Below are positions 1 to 6,360 of a DNA stretch of 15,187 nucleotides, in pieces (positions within the stretch are counted from its first letter, which is position 1; each line of letters begins with the position of its first letter). The translations under genes and the position numbers were made by a program. The notes beneath the pieces were generated by a model, which made no database searches, was not told the origin of the DNA, and was given only the letters and a program-made list of their open reading frames with translations. This stretch comes from Treponema sp. (lineage in GTDB: Bacteria > Spirochaetota > Spirochaetia > Treponematales > Breznakiellaceae), in NCBI GenBank assembly GCA_031284105.1, contig JAITAN010000250.1, positions 1-15,187 of the forward strand, in the 5' to 3' direction.

Positions 1-37
1 GAGGTTGAAAAACTAATATAGAAACAAGCGGTACTTC

Positions 38-198
38 ACATAACAGGACTGTATATGTTTCGCCTTCCCCCATAGATAGATTATTCCCCTACGTTTCATC
101 CCCACGCAAAACCTCCGCCACAGTTTTCCAACCCTAAAAATGTTGTGCATTTTTCTATCCGTGCGGTCAAAACGTCGTAAACAGCCGGAACGTTATAC
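38..198 (+). repeat. integron attC site, left (upstream of the cassette)
   Basis: The ends are an inverted pair of short boxes as in attC sites. The R''-like box ACATAAC is at 38-44 and the R'-like box GTTATAC is at 192-198; an inner L pair has CTGT at 49-52 and ACAG at 181-184. The interior can fold: AAAAATG and CATTTTT form an inner hairpin around 136-157. A 22-nt block at 101-122 is identical to 950-971 of the right-hand site. R' departs from the GTTRRRY consensus at one position. That this is attC rather than an unrelated dispersed repeat is inferred from box order, orientation and the matching second site. Confidence 0.72.
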
Positions 199-227
199 GA
201 CATAAAAACCAAAATTGTATACAAAAA

Positions 228-254
228 TAGACATCCATAATAAATCTATATAAT
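228..254 (+). promoter_or_regulatory. possible cassette promoter
   Basis: TAGACA (228-233) and a perfect TATAAT (249-254) are separated by 15 bp, slightly short for a sigma70-type promoter. It would leave a 5' leader of about 50 nt before the DUF4160 gene. A second TATAAT at 289-294 lies so close to the start codon that its transcript would lose part of the ribosome binding site. Confidence 0.35.
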
Positions 255-308
255 TTTGTTTCTTGACTTTTGAAAATTTTATGTAAACTATAATTTAAGG
301 AGTGTAAA

Positions 309-575
309 ATGCCTGTTTTATCATTATTTTATGGGCTTGTTGTCCGTATGTATAAAGAAATTTCTGGAAAACATCATAAACCACATATCCATGTTGAATA
401 TGCAGAAGATGAAGTTGTTGTTGCGTTGGATGGGGAAATCCTGGAAGGGCAGATCCCGAACGCGAAAATGAAATTGGTTGAGGCATGGATGGAAATCCAT
501 CATGAAGATTTAGAAGCAAATTGGAAATTGCTTTCCAAGGGTGAAGAATATTTTAAAATAGATCCATTAAAATAA
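309..575 (+). CDS. DUF4160 family protein (toxin-antitoxin-like partner)
   Basis: An 88-residue protein matching the DUF4160 family in length and layout. It has the N-terminal MPVLSLFYGLVVRMY, then the family's histidine-rich strand KHHKPHIHVEY (about residues 21-31), then a LEGQIP turn and a helix with KLVEAWMEIHHEDL. There is no signal peptide or membrane segment, so it should be cytoplasmic. The start has a good ribosome binding site, AAGGAG at 297-302, 6 nt upstream. A DUF2442 gene follows 13 nt after its stop, the common pairing for this family. Such pairs behave in genomes like toxin-antitoxin modules, but I know of no demonstrated activity and none is claimed. Its place in an integron cassette fits that idea, because stabilising modules are frequent in chromosomal arrays. 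Confidence 0.85.
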   Translation: MPVLSLFYGLVVRMYKEISGKHHKPHIHVEYAEDEVVVALDGEILEGQIPNAKMKLVEAWMEIHHEDLEANWKLLSKGEEYFKIDPLK

Positions 576-588
576 AGCGAGGTAAAAT

Positions 589-843
589 ATGATACCAAAA
601 ATAACAAATGTCGAAGTGGTTGAAAAATATAAAATAAGATTAAATTATGAAACTGGTGAAATAAAATTGTTTGATGTTTTACCTTATATTGCCGGTACAT
701 GGTATAAAGAATTATATGATGACAAGTATTTTAAAAAAGCCCATATAATTTCAAATGGAAAAGGGATTGAATGGGAACATGGACAGGATATTGCGCCCCA
801 TGAATTATATGATAGGAGTGTTTCAGTAAATGGAAATATATAA
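589..843 (+). CDS. DUF2442 family protein
   Basis: An 84-residue protein of the DUF2442 type. It begins IPKITNVEVVEKYKIRLNYETGEIKLFDV, typical of the family's N-terminal beta-sheet, followed by LPYIAGTWYKEL and the characteristic GIEWEHGQDIAPHELYDRSV (about residues 58-77). The start has GAGG at 579-582, 6 nt upstream. It lies 13 nt downstream of the DUF4160 gene and is surely cotranscribed with it. DUF2442 proteins are often encoded beside DUF4160 or other small genes and have been regarded as the possible antitoxin or DNA-contacting partner; that role is inferred. The gene is AT-rich like its partner and ends 27 bp before the attC site, the tight packing usual in cassettes. Confidence 0.85.
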   Translation: MIPKITNVEVVEKYKIRLNYETGEIKLFDVLPYIAGTWYKELYDDKYFKKAHIISNGKGIEWEHGQDIAPHELYDRSVSVNGNI

Positions 844-870
844 AACCAAATATAAAATGGTTTTTACTTC

Positions 871-1049
871 GCCTAACAGGGCTGTTTACGCTTCGTCGCA
901 GTAGCGGCTCGGGCTACAGTTTTGCTAGGTCATTGCGCTACGCTCCATTCCCACGCAAAACCTCCGCCACATTTTGCCAGCCCTGGTCTTTGCTGCGCAA
1001 AGCCCTTATTCGGGCTGGCAAACCGTCATATACAGCCGGAACGTTAGGC
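871..1049 (+). repeat. integron attC site, right (3' end of the cassette)
   Basis: This is the clearer of the two sites. GCCTAAC at 871-877 fits RYYYAAC, and GTTAGGC at 1043-1049 fits GTTRRRY and is its exact reverse complement. The inner boxes GGCTGT (880-885) and ACAGCC (1032-1037) also pair. The centre forms a perfect 10-bp stem (974-983 with 1012-1021) enclosing a second 6-bp hairpin, CTTTGC/GCAAAG (988-1002). At 179 bp it is longer than most published attC sites. The 2-nt and 5-nt gaps between outer and inner boxes are uneven, as expected for a site with unpaired bases that mark the strand. Confidence 0.82.
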
Positions 1050-1071
1050 GGCATTTTGGCTGAAATTTATT

Positions 1072-1125
1072 AGGGTATAGCCCTTTTGGTTTAATACCCC
1101 GCCGCCAGAGCGCCGGGGATTTTTT
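1072..1125 (+). repeat. REP-like palindromic element, copy 1
   Basis: It consists of a small hairpin (AGGGTATAGCCCTT), the bridge TTGGTTTAATACCCC, and then a CCCCG/CGGGG stem ending in a T-run. The same order of parts recurs between pstC and pstA (from 8162), and the second half recurs near 12668-12742. It follows directly after the attC site and precedes the lipoprotein operon promoter. Confidence 0.65.
1097..1125 (+). terminator. rho-independent terminator after the cassette
   Basis: CCCCG (1097-1101) pairs with CGGGG (1114-1118), and further CGC/GCG pairs sit beyond one mismatch. A run of six T (1120-1125) follows. It would stop cassette transcription before the lipoprotein operon and is part of the REP-like element. 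Confidence 0.6.
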
Positions 1126-1154
1126 ATTAAAATACGTTAAAAAATCAAATAGTA

Positions 1155-1183
1155 TTGAAATCTTCATAGAAGTGTGTTATATT
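1155..1183 (+). promoter_or_regulatory. sigma70-type promoter of the lipoprotein operon
   Basis: TTGAAA (1155-1160) and TATATT (1178-1183) are separated by exactly 17 bp. The transcript would start near 1190 and carry a leader of about 57 nt containing a small hairpin, CTCTC-GTAT-GAGAG (1200-1213), before the GAGGAG ribosome binding site at 1235-1240. Confidence 0.7.
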
Positions 1184-1246
1184 AAATATTCATGCGGCTC
1201 TCTCGTATGAGAGGGTTCTCAAAATTCTTAATAAGAGGAGTTTTTT

Positions 1247-1825
1247 ATGAAAAAAAGCATTTATGTGCTTTTAACACTCGTTGTTGCACTTTCTCTCACC
1301 GTTGCAGGATGCGGTTCAGCACCGGCTCCGTCGGGGGCGGCGCAAGCCAAAAAGATGCTGCCCAGCTTTGTGCTCAATCCTCCCGCTGCGGAGGGTGTGG
1401 TTTACGGAGTCGGCGCTTCGACATCTCAGGATTCGGCGCTGGCTCTGAGGCAGGCGAAAGAGCGCGCCAAGGTTGATCTTGCGGCTAAATTAAGTTCCCA
1501 GGTAAAAGCCATGGTAACCGATTACACGCGGCAAGCGGGGACCGGTCAGGATGTAACTGATCTCAAATTCTATGAGAGCATCAGTCAGTCCTTAACACAG
1601 GCAAACTTGAGCGGGTTGCAGGACGGTAGTGTGGAATTTACCGATGACGGAACGCTCTGGACATTCGTAAGGATGAGCAAAGCCGATGCGGCTCAGGCTG
1701 CTGCGACAGCGTTTGAAAGCGAAGCCAGCCAGTATGCCGAATTCAAGGCTATGAACGCGCTTGATGCTATGAACGCCCAGTTGTCAAAGAACGATCCTTC
1801 GTTAGGCCCCACAGCCACCAACTGA
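1247..1825 (+). CDS. LPP20 family lipoprotein
   Basis: A 192-residue envelope lipoprotein. The N-terminus is a signal sequence with a clear lipobox, VAGC, placing the modified cysteine at residue 22. The mature part starts with a short Ala/Pro/Ser linker and then matches LPP20-type domains: LPSFVLNPPAAEGVVYGVG near residues 38-56, a helix ALALRQAKERAKVDLAAKL, and a later FVRMSKADA strand-helix. The C-terminal third is Ala-rich and probably helical. The start is supported by GAGGAG 6 nt upstream. It is the first of five lipoprotein genes; 61 nt separate it from the next. LPP20-type lipoproteins include a Helicobacter surface antigen and flagellum-linked proteins in Vibrio, but no molecular role can be assigned here. 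Confidence 0.88.
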   Translation: MKKSIYVLLTLVVALSLTVAGCGSAPAPSGAAQAKKMLPSFVLNPPAAEGVVYGVGASTSQDSALALRQAKERAKVDLAAKLSSQVKAMVTDYTRQAGTGQDVTDLKFYESISQSLTQANLSGLQDGSVEFTDDGTLWTFVRMSKADAAQAAATAFESEASQYAEFKAMNALDAMNAQLSKNDPSLGPTATN

Positions 1826-1851
1826 AAGAGTCGTACTAGAGGAGTAAACGG

Positions 1852-1876
1852 CAATCCCTCCATAATGGGGGGATTG
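1852..1876 (+). promoter_or_regulatory. hairpin before the second lipoprotein gene
   Basis: CAATCCCTCC (1852-1861) and GGGGGGATTG (1867-1876) form a 10-bp stem with one G-T pair around the loop ATAAT. No T-run follows, so it is not a classic terminator. The stem contains the G-run nearest the next start codon (ATG 1887). A better ribosome binding site, AGAGGAG at 1838-1844, lies just before it. Folding would bring that site to roughly 17 nt from the ATG. Confidence 0.55.
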
Positions 1877-1886
1877 TTCTAAAAAA

Positions 1887-2732
1887 ATGAACAAACGCCA
1901 TATTAAAACCGTTTTTACAACTATACTGTCGTGTACGGTATTTTTTTCCTGTGCGGGTTCACCTTCCGTGCAACAGGCGGCAGGTCCGGCCGAGGTCATT
2001 GAGGCTGCGCCGAAAACGTACGTTAACGGGTCCGAAAGGGAGTTCTGGAACACCTCTACATCCGGGGGAGACCTGATCATTGTGGGCGTCGGGGGGATTT
2101 ACCTGTACGAGCGCGAATCTATTCAGAAAGCCCTTGAAGATGCTGCCAAAAAGGTGTCTCTTTTCACCGGCATACGAGGCGCAACCGTTTATTATGAACA
2201 TATCGGTACCTCATTCTGGGATTATGTTGTGGCGGACCGCACAAAAATTGAGTATAACGAAAACTATCACGGGTATATCGAGCAATTAGAATATGACCCC
2301 GATAGAGATATTATCATAAATGAAAGAGGCGCGTTTGTCCGCGTCAGGTATAAACATTCTGATCCGCTCCATGTCGTCTATCCTTCTTCCGGCAGCGAAA
2401 CCGAGCGGCCTGAGTGGGTAACGAATCCTCCGGTAAGTATCGGCGGTTTTATTGCCGGAGTAGGGTACGGACGTCCGCAAATGTACTCTCATGGAGCCTA
2501 CGCGGCATCTTATGAGACTGCCATTGCCAACCTTATCAGCAGAGGAGCGACCAGTATAGAGGGAAAAAATCTGCAGCAGCAAGGCGAGCGGTATAATTAT
2601 GATGATGTTCGGGAAAACACCATAACCGCAAGCGCTCTAATAAGCGGTTTCTATGTCCTTCAAGTGTGGGTTGATCCTAAGGACGGAGGAGTGTATAGTT
2701 TAGTCATAGCGCAATCTGTAAAAGGACTATAA
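1887..2732 (+). CDS. lipoprotein with a C-terminal LPP20-like region
   Basis: A 281-residue lipoprotein. Its signal sequence ends in VFFSC, with the cysteine at residue 22; the bulky residues before Cys are typical of spirochaete lipoboxes. The middle (about residues 50-165) starts with an LIIVGVGGIYLYERESIQKAL segment resembling the glycine turn and helix of LPP20 domains. A second similar segment, RPEWVTNPPVSIGGFIAGVGYG, begins near residue 177, so the protein may hold two related domains. Translation must start at ATG 1887: an in-frame stop lies at 1863-1865 and no other start falls between. The ribosome binding site is unusual (see the hairpin just upstream). It overlaps the next gene by 1 nt (TAATG), implying coupled translation. 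Function unknown beyond membership of this envelope operon. Confidence 0.82.
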   Translation: MNKRHIKTVFTTILSCTVFFSCAGSPSVQQAAGPAEVIEAAPKTYVNGSEREFWNTSTSGGDLIIVGVGGIYLYERESIQKALEDAAKKVSLFTGIRGATVYYEHIGTSFWDYVVADRTKIEYNENYHGYIEQLEYDPDRDIIINERGAFVRVRYKHSDPLHVVYPSSGSETERPEWVTNPPVSIGGFIAGVGYGRPQMYSHGAYAASYETAIANLISRGATSIEGKNLQQQGERYNYDDVRENTITASALISGFYVLQVWVDPKDGGVYSLVIAQSVKGL

Positions 2733-3334
2733 TGATGAAGAATTGTATATTATGTATCGTACCGGTTTTCTTTTTCCTGTCTTGCGAAAGTGCTCCTAGC
2801 GTAAACAGGATTCCTTCCGACTCTCTCACCGATTTAAGCGGGTATTGGAATAATACCGATGTAAGGCTCGTATGTACCAGCCTGATTGATTCGTGTTTGA
2901 ATTCTTCCCGTATTGCTCAATTTACTAAAGATAAAGAGCGGCTTCCTCGTATTAAGATAGGGATTTTTAAGAACAACACGGATGAGCATCTTGATGCGGC
3001 TATTATTCCCAATACGATGAAGGTGGTTATAACCAACAGCGGGAAGGCGGAGTTTGTCGCGGACAGCGCAACTCAGAATGAATTGCGCGCGGAGAAACAG
3101 GACCAGCTCGGCAATGCCAGCGATCAGAGCGCGGCAAGCATCGGTAATGAAACGGGCGCCGACTTTATGCTTACCGGTTCTGTGAAGACCATTGTTGACC
3201 GCGCCGGATCAACTTCGACAAGAACCTATATTGTGAATGCGGAACTGACTCACATAGAAACCGGTGTGATATATTGGACGGATGAAAACAGTGAGATTAA
3301 GAAGATTATTCAGCAGCCCAAAGTAAAATTCTAA
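2732..3334 (+). CDS. LpoB-like lipoprotein (penicillin-binding protein activator family)
   Basis: A 200-residue lipoprotein with cysteine at residue 18 (FFLSC). The mature region reads DLSGYWNNTDVRLVCTSLIDSCL near residues 34-56, followed by RIKIGIFKNNTDEHLDAAIIPNTM and ADFMLTGSVKTIVD. This is the pattern of the LpoB/COG3417 family: an alpha/beta fold with a conserved strand, a helix and a GS turn. In E. coli LpoB is an outer-membrane lipoprotein that stimulates the peptidoglycan synthase PBP1b. Whether this homologue activates a synthase in a spirochaete is inferred. The gene overlaps the previous stop by 1 nt; a second ATG directly follows the first and either could be used. The family is often found beside LPP20 and COG3014 genes, as here. 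Confidence 0.82.
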   Translation: MMKNCILCIVPVFFFLSCESAPSVNRIPSDSLTDLSGYWNNTDVRLVCTSLIDSCLNSSRIAQFTKDKERLPRIKIGIFKNNTDEHLDAAIIPNTMKVVITNSGKAEFVADSATQNELRAEKQDQLGNASDQSAASIGNETGADFMLTGSVKTIVDRAGSTSTRTYIVNAELTHIETGVIYWTDENSEIKKIIQQPKVKF

Positions 3335-3341
3335 CAAAACG

Positions 3342-4649
3342 ATGATACTATTTTCCAAAAAGTCGATGATAACTTTTCTCGTGATAATTTTATGCGTATC
3401 TTGCGCGTCGCGCCCGTATGTGCAGGTCGATAAGCCCGTAGAGGCAGGAAATTTTAGAGAAAGCCTCGCGGTTTTAGAAAAGAACAAATCCAGCCTGTAT
3501 CAATCGCAAGACAAGGTGCTGTACTATTTGGATAAGGGGATGCTCTCCCACTACGCGGGGGAATATGACGACTCTATAACGCTACTACAGTCCGCCGAAC
3601 AAAGTATTCAAGAGGCGTTTACCAAAAGCATTAGTATGGAGATAAGTACCTATATAGTCAATGATATGGTACAGGAATATGCGGGTGAAGATTACGAAGA
3701 TATTTATATTAAGGCAATTAACGCCTTAAACTATTATCACAGAGGCGAGCTGGAAAGCGCATTGGTTGAAATCAGGGGCATGAGCCTAAAACTTGACGGG
3801 CTTGCCGCGAAATACGCGGGCTTAATTGCGAAAATGCAGGAAGAAGCAAGAAAAAACGGCGCGCCGGTTACCGATTCCAAAGCGGCGACCACATTCTCTA
3901 ATTCCGCGCTCGGATGCTATTTGAGTATGCTTTTTTATCGCGGAACAGGCGATCCCAATGCGGAAGTTGACTGGAGAAATTTACAAAAGGCTTTTACGGA
4001 GGCTCCCGTGTTGTATGATTTTCCGGTTCCTTCCACCATTAAAAATGAGCTTGAAATACCAAAAGGTAAAGCTCGCATCAACATCGTAGGTTTTGCGGGG
4101 CTTTCACCGGTAAAAGAAGAAAATATAGTACGTATTCCGCTCCCTTCAGGATGGATTAAAATTTCAACTCCTGTCTTGGTTTCGCGTCCTTCGGTAATCG
4201 GCGGCATAGAGGTTGTTTTTGAGAATGGAGACCGGTACCCTCTTGAATTGCTGGAAAATATTGAAGCCATCGCCGCCGAGACGTTTAAGGCAAAGGAAGC
4301 CCTTATTTACACAAAAACGATAGTACGTTCAACCACTAAAGGCGTAGCCGCAAGCGCCCTGTCGGATGCGGCAAAAGAAACCGATGACGGCACCACAGCC
4401 CTTGTTTTTGGGTTATTCGGCTTGGGCGCTCAAGTTTTCGCCGAAGCAAGCGAACAGGCGGATTTACGGATTTCTCGCTATTTTCCCGCCAAGGCGTATG
4501 TAACCGGCATTACCCTTGATCCCGGAATATATTCTTTTTCAATAAATTATTATGATACGGGGGGCAGATTGATAGAATCTTTCCCATTTGAAAATATTAG
4601 CGTTAATGAAAATACGCTTAATCTACAGGAGGCAATATGCGTAAAGTAG
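3342..4649 (+). CDS. COG3014-like lipoprotein with TPR-like N-terminal half
   Basis: A 435-residue lipoprotein. The lipobox is LCVSC with cysteine at residue 21. An alternative ATG at 3366 would leave a much shorter pre-cysteine segment, so 3342 is preferred, although no good ribosome binding site is visible and coupling to the upstream gene is likely. Residues about 35-165 are helical and repeat-like (FRESLAVLEKNK, LYYLDKGMLSHYAGEYDDSITLL, IKAINALNYYHRGELESALVEIRG), resembling tetratricopeptide units. The C-terminal half is beta-rich with a short Gly/Ala-rich segment, LVFGLFGLGAQVFAEA. This architecture matches the uncharacterised COG3014 family, which neighbours LpoB-like and LPP20 genes in other bacteria. 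Its end overlaps the next gene by 13 nt. Role unknown; TPR-like units suggest protein-protein contact. Confidence 0.8.
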   Translation: MILFSKKSMITFLVIILCVSCASRPYVQVDKPVEAGNFRESLAVLEKNKSSLYQSQDKVLYYLDKGMLSHYAGEYDDSITLLQSAEQSIQEAFTKSISMEISTYIVNDMVQEYAGEDYEDIYIKAINALNYYHRGELESALVEIRGMSLKLDGLAAKYAGLIAKMQEEARKNGAPVTDSKAATTFSNSALGCYLSMLFYRGTGDPNAEVDWRNLQKAFTEAPVLYDFPVPSTIKNELEIPKGKARINIVGFAGLSPVKEENIVRIPLPSGWIKISTPVLVSRPSVIGGIEVVFENGDRYPLELLENIEAIAAETFKAKEALIYTKTIVRSTTKGVAASALSDAAKETDDGTTALVFGLFGLGAQVFAEASEQADLRISRYFPAKAYVTGITLDPGIYSFSINYYDTGGRLIESFPFENISVNENTLNLQEAICVK

Positions 4650-5827
4650 CATTTCTTGTTCTGAAATTTGGTGTTATCATCCTTTTATCTATGTGTAGCA
4701 GCGCCCCAACAAGCAGGGAAACCGGTAACTCGGATGCGGACGCGGAGAATGCGGCGCAAGCCGCGGTGAGCGCCATGAACAACGGCGGGCAGACGGCGCG
4801 GCCGCCCTCCACACAATCCCAGCCACCGGCGGCGATAGCAAGCGGAGCGAAACCTCGCTGGGTTGATTCGGCAGATCCGGCGTATGCCGCGTATATCACA
4901 AGAGCCGGTTCGGGCGCGAATCAGGATCAAGCCGATCAAAAAGCGCTCTCCGACCTTGTCGCGTATTTCAGACAATCAATACAATCGGAAACAACACTGA
5001 TAAGTTCCGCTTCGGAAACACGGGTGGGTAACTCGGTAAGGTCGGAAGAAAACCTCAGAATGGAAGAGGCTATACGTATCTCTTCACAGTTGGATGCCCT
5101 TGAGGGCGCGGTCATTGCCGCCCGCTGGTATGACGGTAGAACCTATTACTCGTTGGTAACCATGGACAAAGCGGAAACCGTTAGAATTTACACGGAGCTT
5201 ATCAATGCAAATGTGAATACAATTAACACCCTGTTGAACATGACGAAATCGGTGAAAGAAAGTTTTGACGGGTATTTACGGTACCAGCAAGCCGCGGTGC
5301 TGGCGGATAAAAATCAGGCGTATGCAAGCGTGTTGAGTGTCGCGGGAGATACGAGCAATCTTCGCGGCGGTTTGAAGACGGGTTTTGAGTACCGGAATGA
5401 AACAAGAACGGATATCATTCCCAAAATCCCGATAAGCGTGAGCGTTACGCCCGCAACTCCAAATGTAAACAGTATTAAAGCGGGAGATATTGAGGCGGCT
5501 TTTTCAAATGCAATAACAAAGATCGGTTTCCAAGGCGGTACGGCCCAGTCGCGATACATACTCACCATTGATGTTGCGCTTGAGGAAACTTCCTATCCGA
5601 ATAATGCCAACAAATGGTCGCGCCTCTCTCTGAACGCCGCTTTGAAGGATACTCTGACCGGAAACAGATTGATCACGTATGGGTTTAATCCGCCTCTTCG
5701 TGAAGGGCATTTGACGCTTAACGAGGCTGAAAACCGGTGCGTCAGAAGCGCGGTGGCAAAAATCGGCGATGCACAGGATGGGTTCGGCAAAAAATTATCG
5801 GATTACCTTGCTTCATTATCGGAGTAG
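4637..5827 (+). CDS. large LPP20-domain lipoprotein
   Basis: A 396-residue lipoprotein, last of the operon. A strong ribosome binding site, AGGAGG (4627-4632), stands 4 nt before the ATG, inside the previous gene. Lipobox LLSMC puts the cysteine at residue 20. Residues 22-70 are a low-complexity Ala/Gln/Pro/Ser linker long enough to span some distance in the periplasm. Residues about 72-185 resemble LPP20: KPRWVDSADP, the glycine turn RAGSGANQDQADQKAL, and a helix with DLVAYFRQSI. A helical middle follows. The C-terminal domain (about 265-390) has ILTIDVALEE and LSLNAALKDTLTGNRLITY strands and is not recognised. With the first gene this makes at least two LPP20-type proteins in one operon. 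No strong terminator follows. Confidence 0.83.
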   Translation: MRKVAFLVLKFGVIILLSMCSSAPTSRETGNSDADAENAAQAAVSAMNNGGQTARPPSTQSQPPAAIASGAKPRWVDSADPAYAAYITRAGSGANQDQADQKALSDLVAYFRQSIQSETTLISSASETRVGNSVRSEENLRMEEAIRISSQLDALEGAVIAARWYDGRTYYSLVTMDKAETVRIYTELINANVNTINTLLNMTKSVKESFDGYLRYQQAAVLADKNQAYASVLSVAGDTSNLRGGLKTGFEYRNETRTDIIPKIPISVSVTPATPNVNSIKAGDIEAAFSNAITKIGFQGGTAQSRYILTIDVALEETSYPNNANKWSRLSLNAALKDTLTGNRLITYGFNPPLREGHLTLNEAENRCVRSAVAKIGDAQDGFGKKLSDYLASLSE

Positions 5828-5910
5828 CGGAGCGACGCAAAGTCCATGTCTTTAGACGGGGGATACGCGGTGAAAAATTGCGGAGCAGTTGGAGATATGA
5901 CCGGCGGCAT

Positions 5911-5939
5911 AGGGTTATAACCACCGCAAAACCCCTTTT
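5911..5939 (+). terminator. weak terminator candidate after the lipoprotein operon
   Basis: AGGGTT (5911-5916) can pair with AACCCCT (5930-5936) with one bulged base, followed by TTTT. A perfect 10-nt palindrome, GGTTATAACC (5913-5922), overlaps it and could compete. It lies about 85 bp after the last stop. Confidence 0.3.
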
Positions 5940-6014
5940 ATAGACGGAGCTTTTACGATAACTAATCTGGAGAACATCGTTGAAGCAAGAATAGCCGGTG
6001 TATCAGGCGGAGGG

Positions 6015-6063
6015 ATGGTTATTCCACTCGTCGCGCTTCGCCTCTCGCCGGTCGAATAACCAT
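6015..6063. repeat. 10-bp perfect inverted repeat with structured loop
   Basis: ATGGTTATTC (6015-6024) and GAATAACCAT (6054-6063) enclose a 29-nt GC-rich loop that can pair further (GCG/CGC around CTTC). No T-run follows. It resembles dispersed palindromes found between genes, but only one copy is in the window. Confidence 0.5.
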
Positions 6064-6360
6064 TCGCTTTATCCACACCTTCCCCTAACCTTCCCCTATT
6101 TCTTTTGTTCATCTTTCCCGTATTTCCACCAACACGTCCAGCCATTCTCATCCCGCTACATACGCCCGTTCCATCCGCCGCCGGTCGTTTAATACCCGTG
6201 CAAAAACGCGGTTAGCGCTATTGAAAGAGCGATTTTACCTATTTTTTACATACATATCAAATACACTACACAATACGCCGTTATTATCAAAGCCAATTCC
6301 AAAAACGAACCGTCCGTTGGGCGCGTTTTGGAAGGATTCCAACAGAATGAGGAGTTTTAT

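Larger units (their letters stand above)
193..1043 (+). mobile_element. integron gene cassette carrying a DUF4160/DUF2442 pair
   Basis: This is the segment between the cut points of two successive attC sites (G/TT in the R' boxes at 192 and 1043). Both genes read in the direction expected for a cassette, with attC at their 3' end. The genes are visibly AT-rich compared with the downstream operon, which suggests separate origin. No integrase gene or attI is in the window, so the array must begin upstream. DNA after 1049 shows no further attC-like site, so this is probably the last cassette. The first 37 bases would be the end of the preceding cassette, too short to identify a gene. Confidence 0.7.
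5828..6360. other. gene-poor gap between the lipoprotein and pst operons
   Basis: No ORF here has a ribosome binding site or recognisable protein. It holds a weak terminator-like stem, a large inverted repeat (6015-6063), and an 11-nt tandem duplication, ACCTTCCCCTA (6077-6098). The pst promoter should lie in the AT-rich stretch about 6215-6300, which has several ATACA-type repeats. I could not settle on a -35/-10 pair or a clear Pho box. Confidence 0.5.

Noticed and set aside
289..294. TATAAT just before the DUF4160 gene as the promoter
   Set aside because: Transcription would begin within the ribosome binding site, and the nearest TTGACT is 20 bp away.
1192..1476. Plus-strand open frame overlapping the first lipoprotein gene
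   Set aside because: Out of frame with a clear lipoprotein that has its own ribosome binding site, signal sequence and family match.
1801..1807. GTTAGGC, identical to the attC R' box, at the end of the first lipoprotein gene
   Set aside because: It lies in coding sequence with no matching R'' or L boxes upstream.
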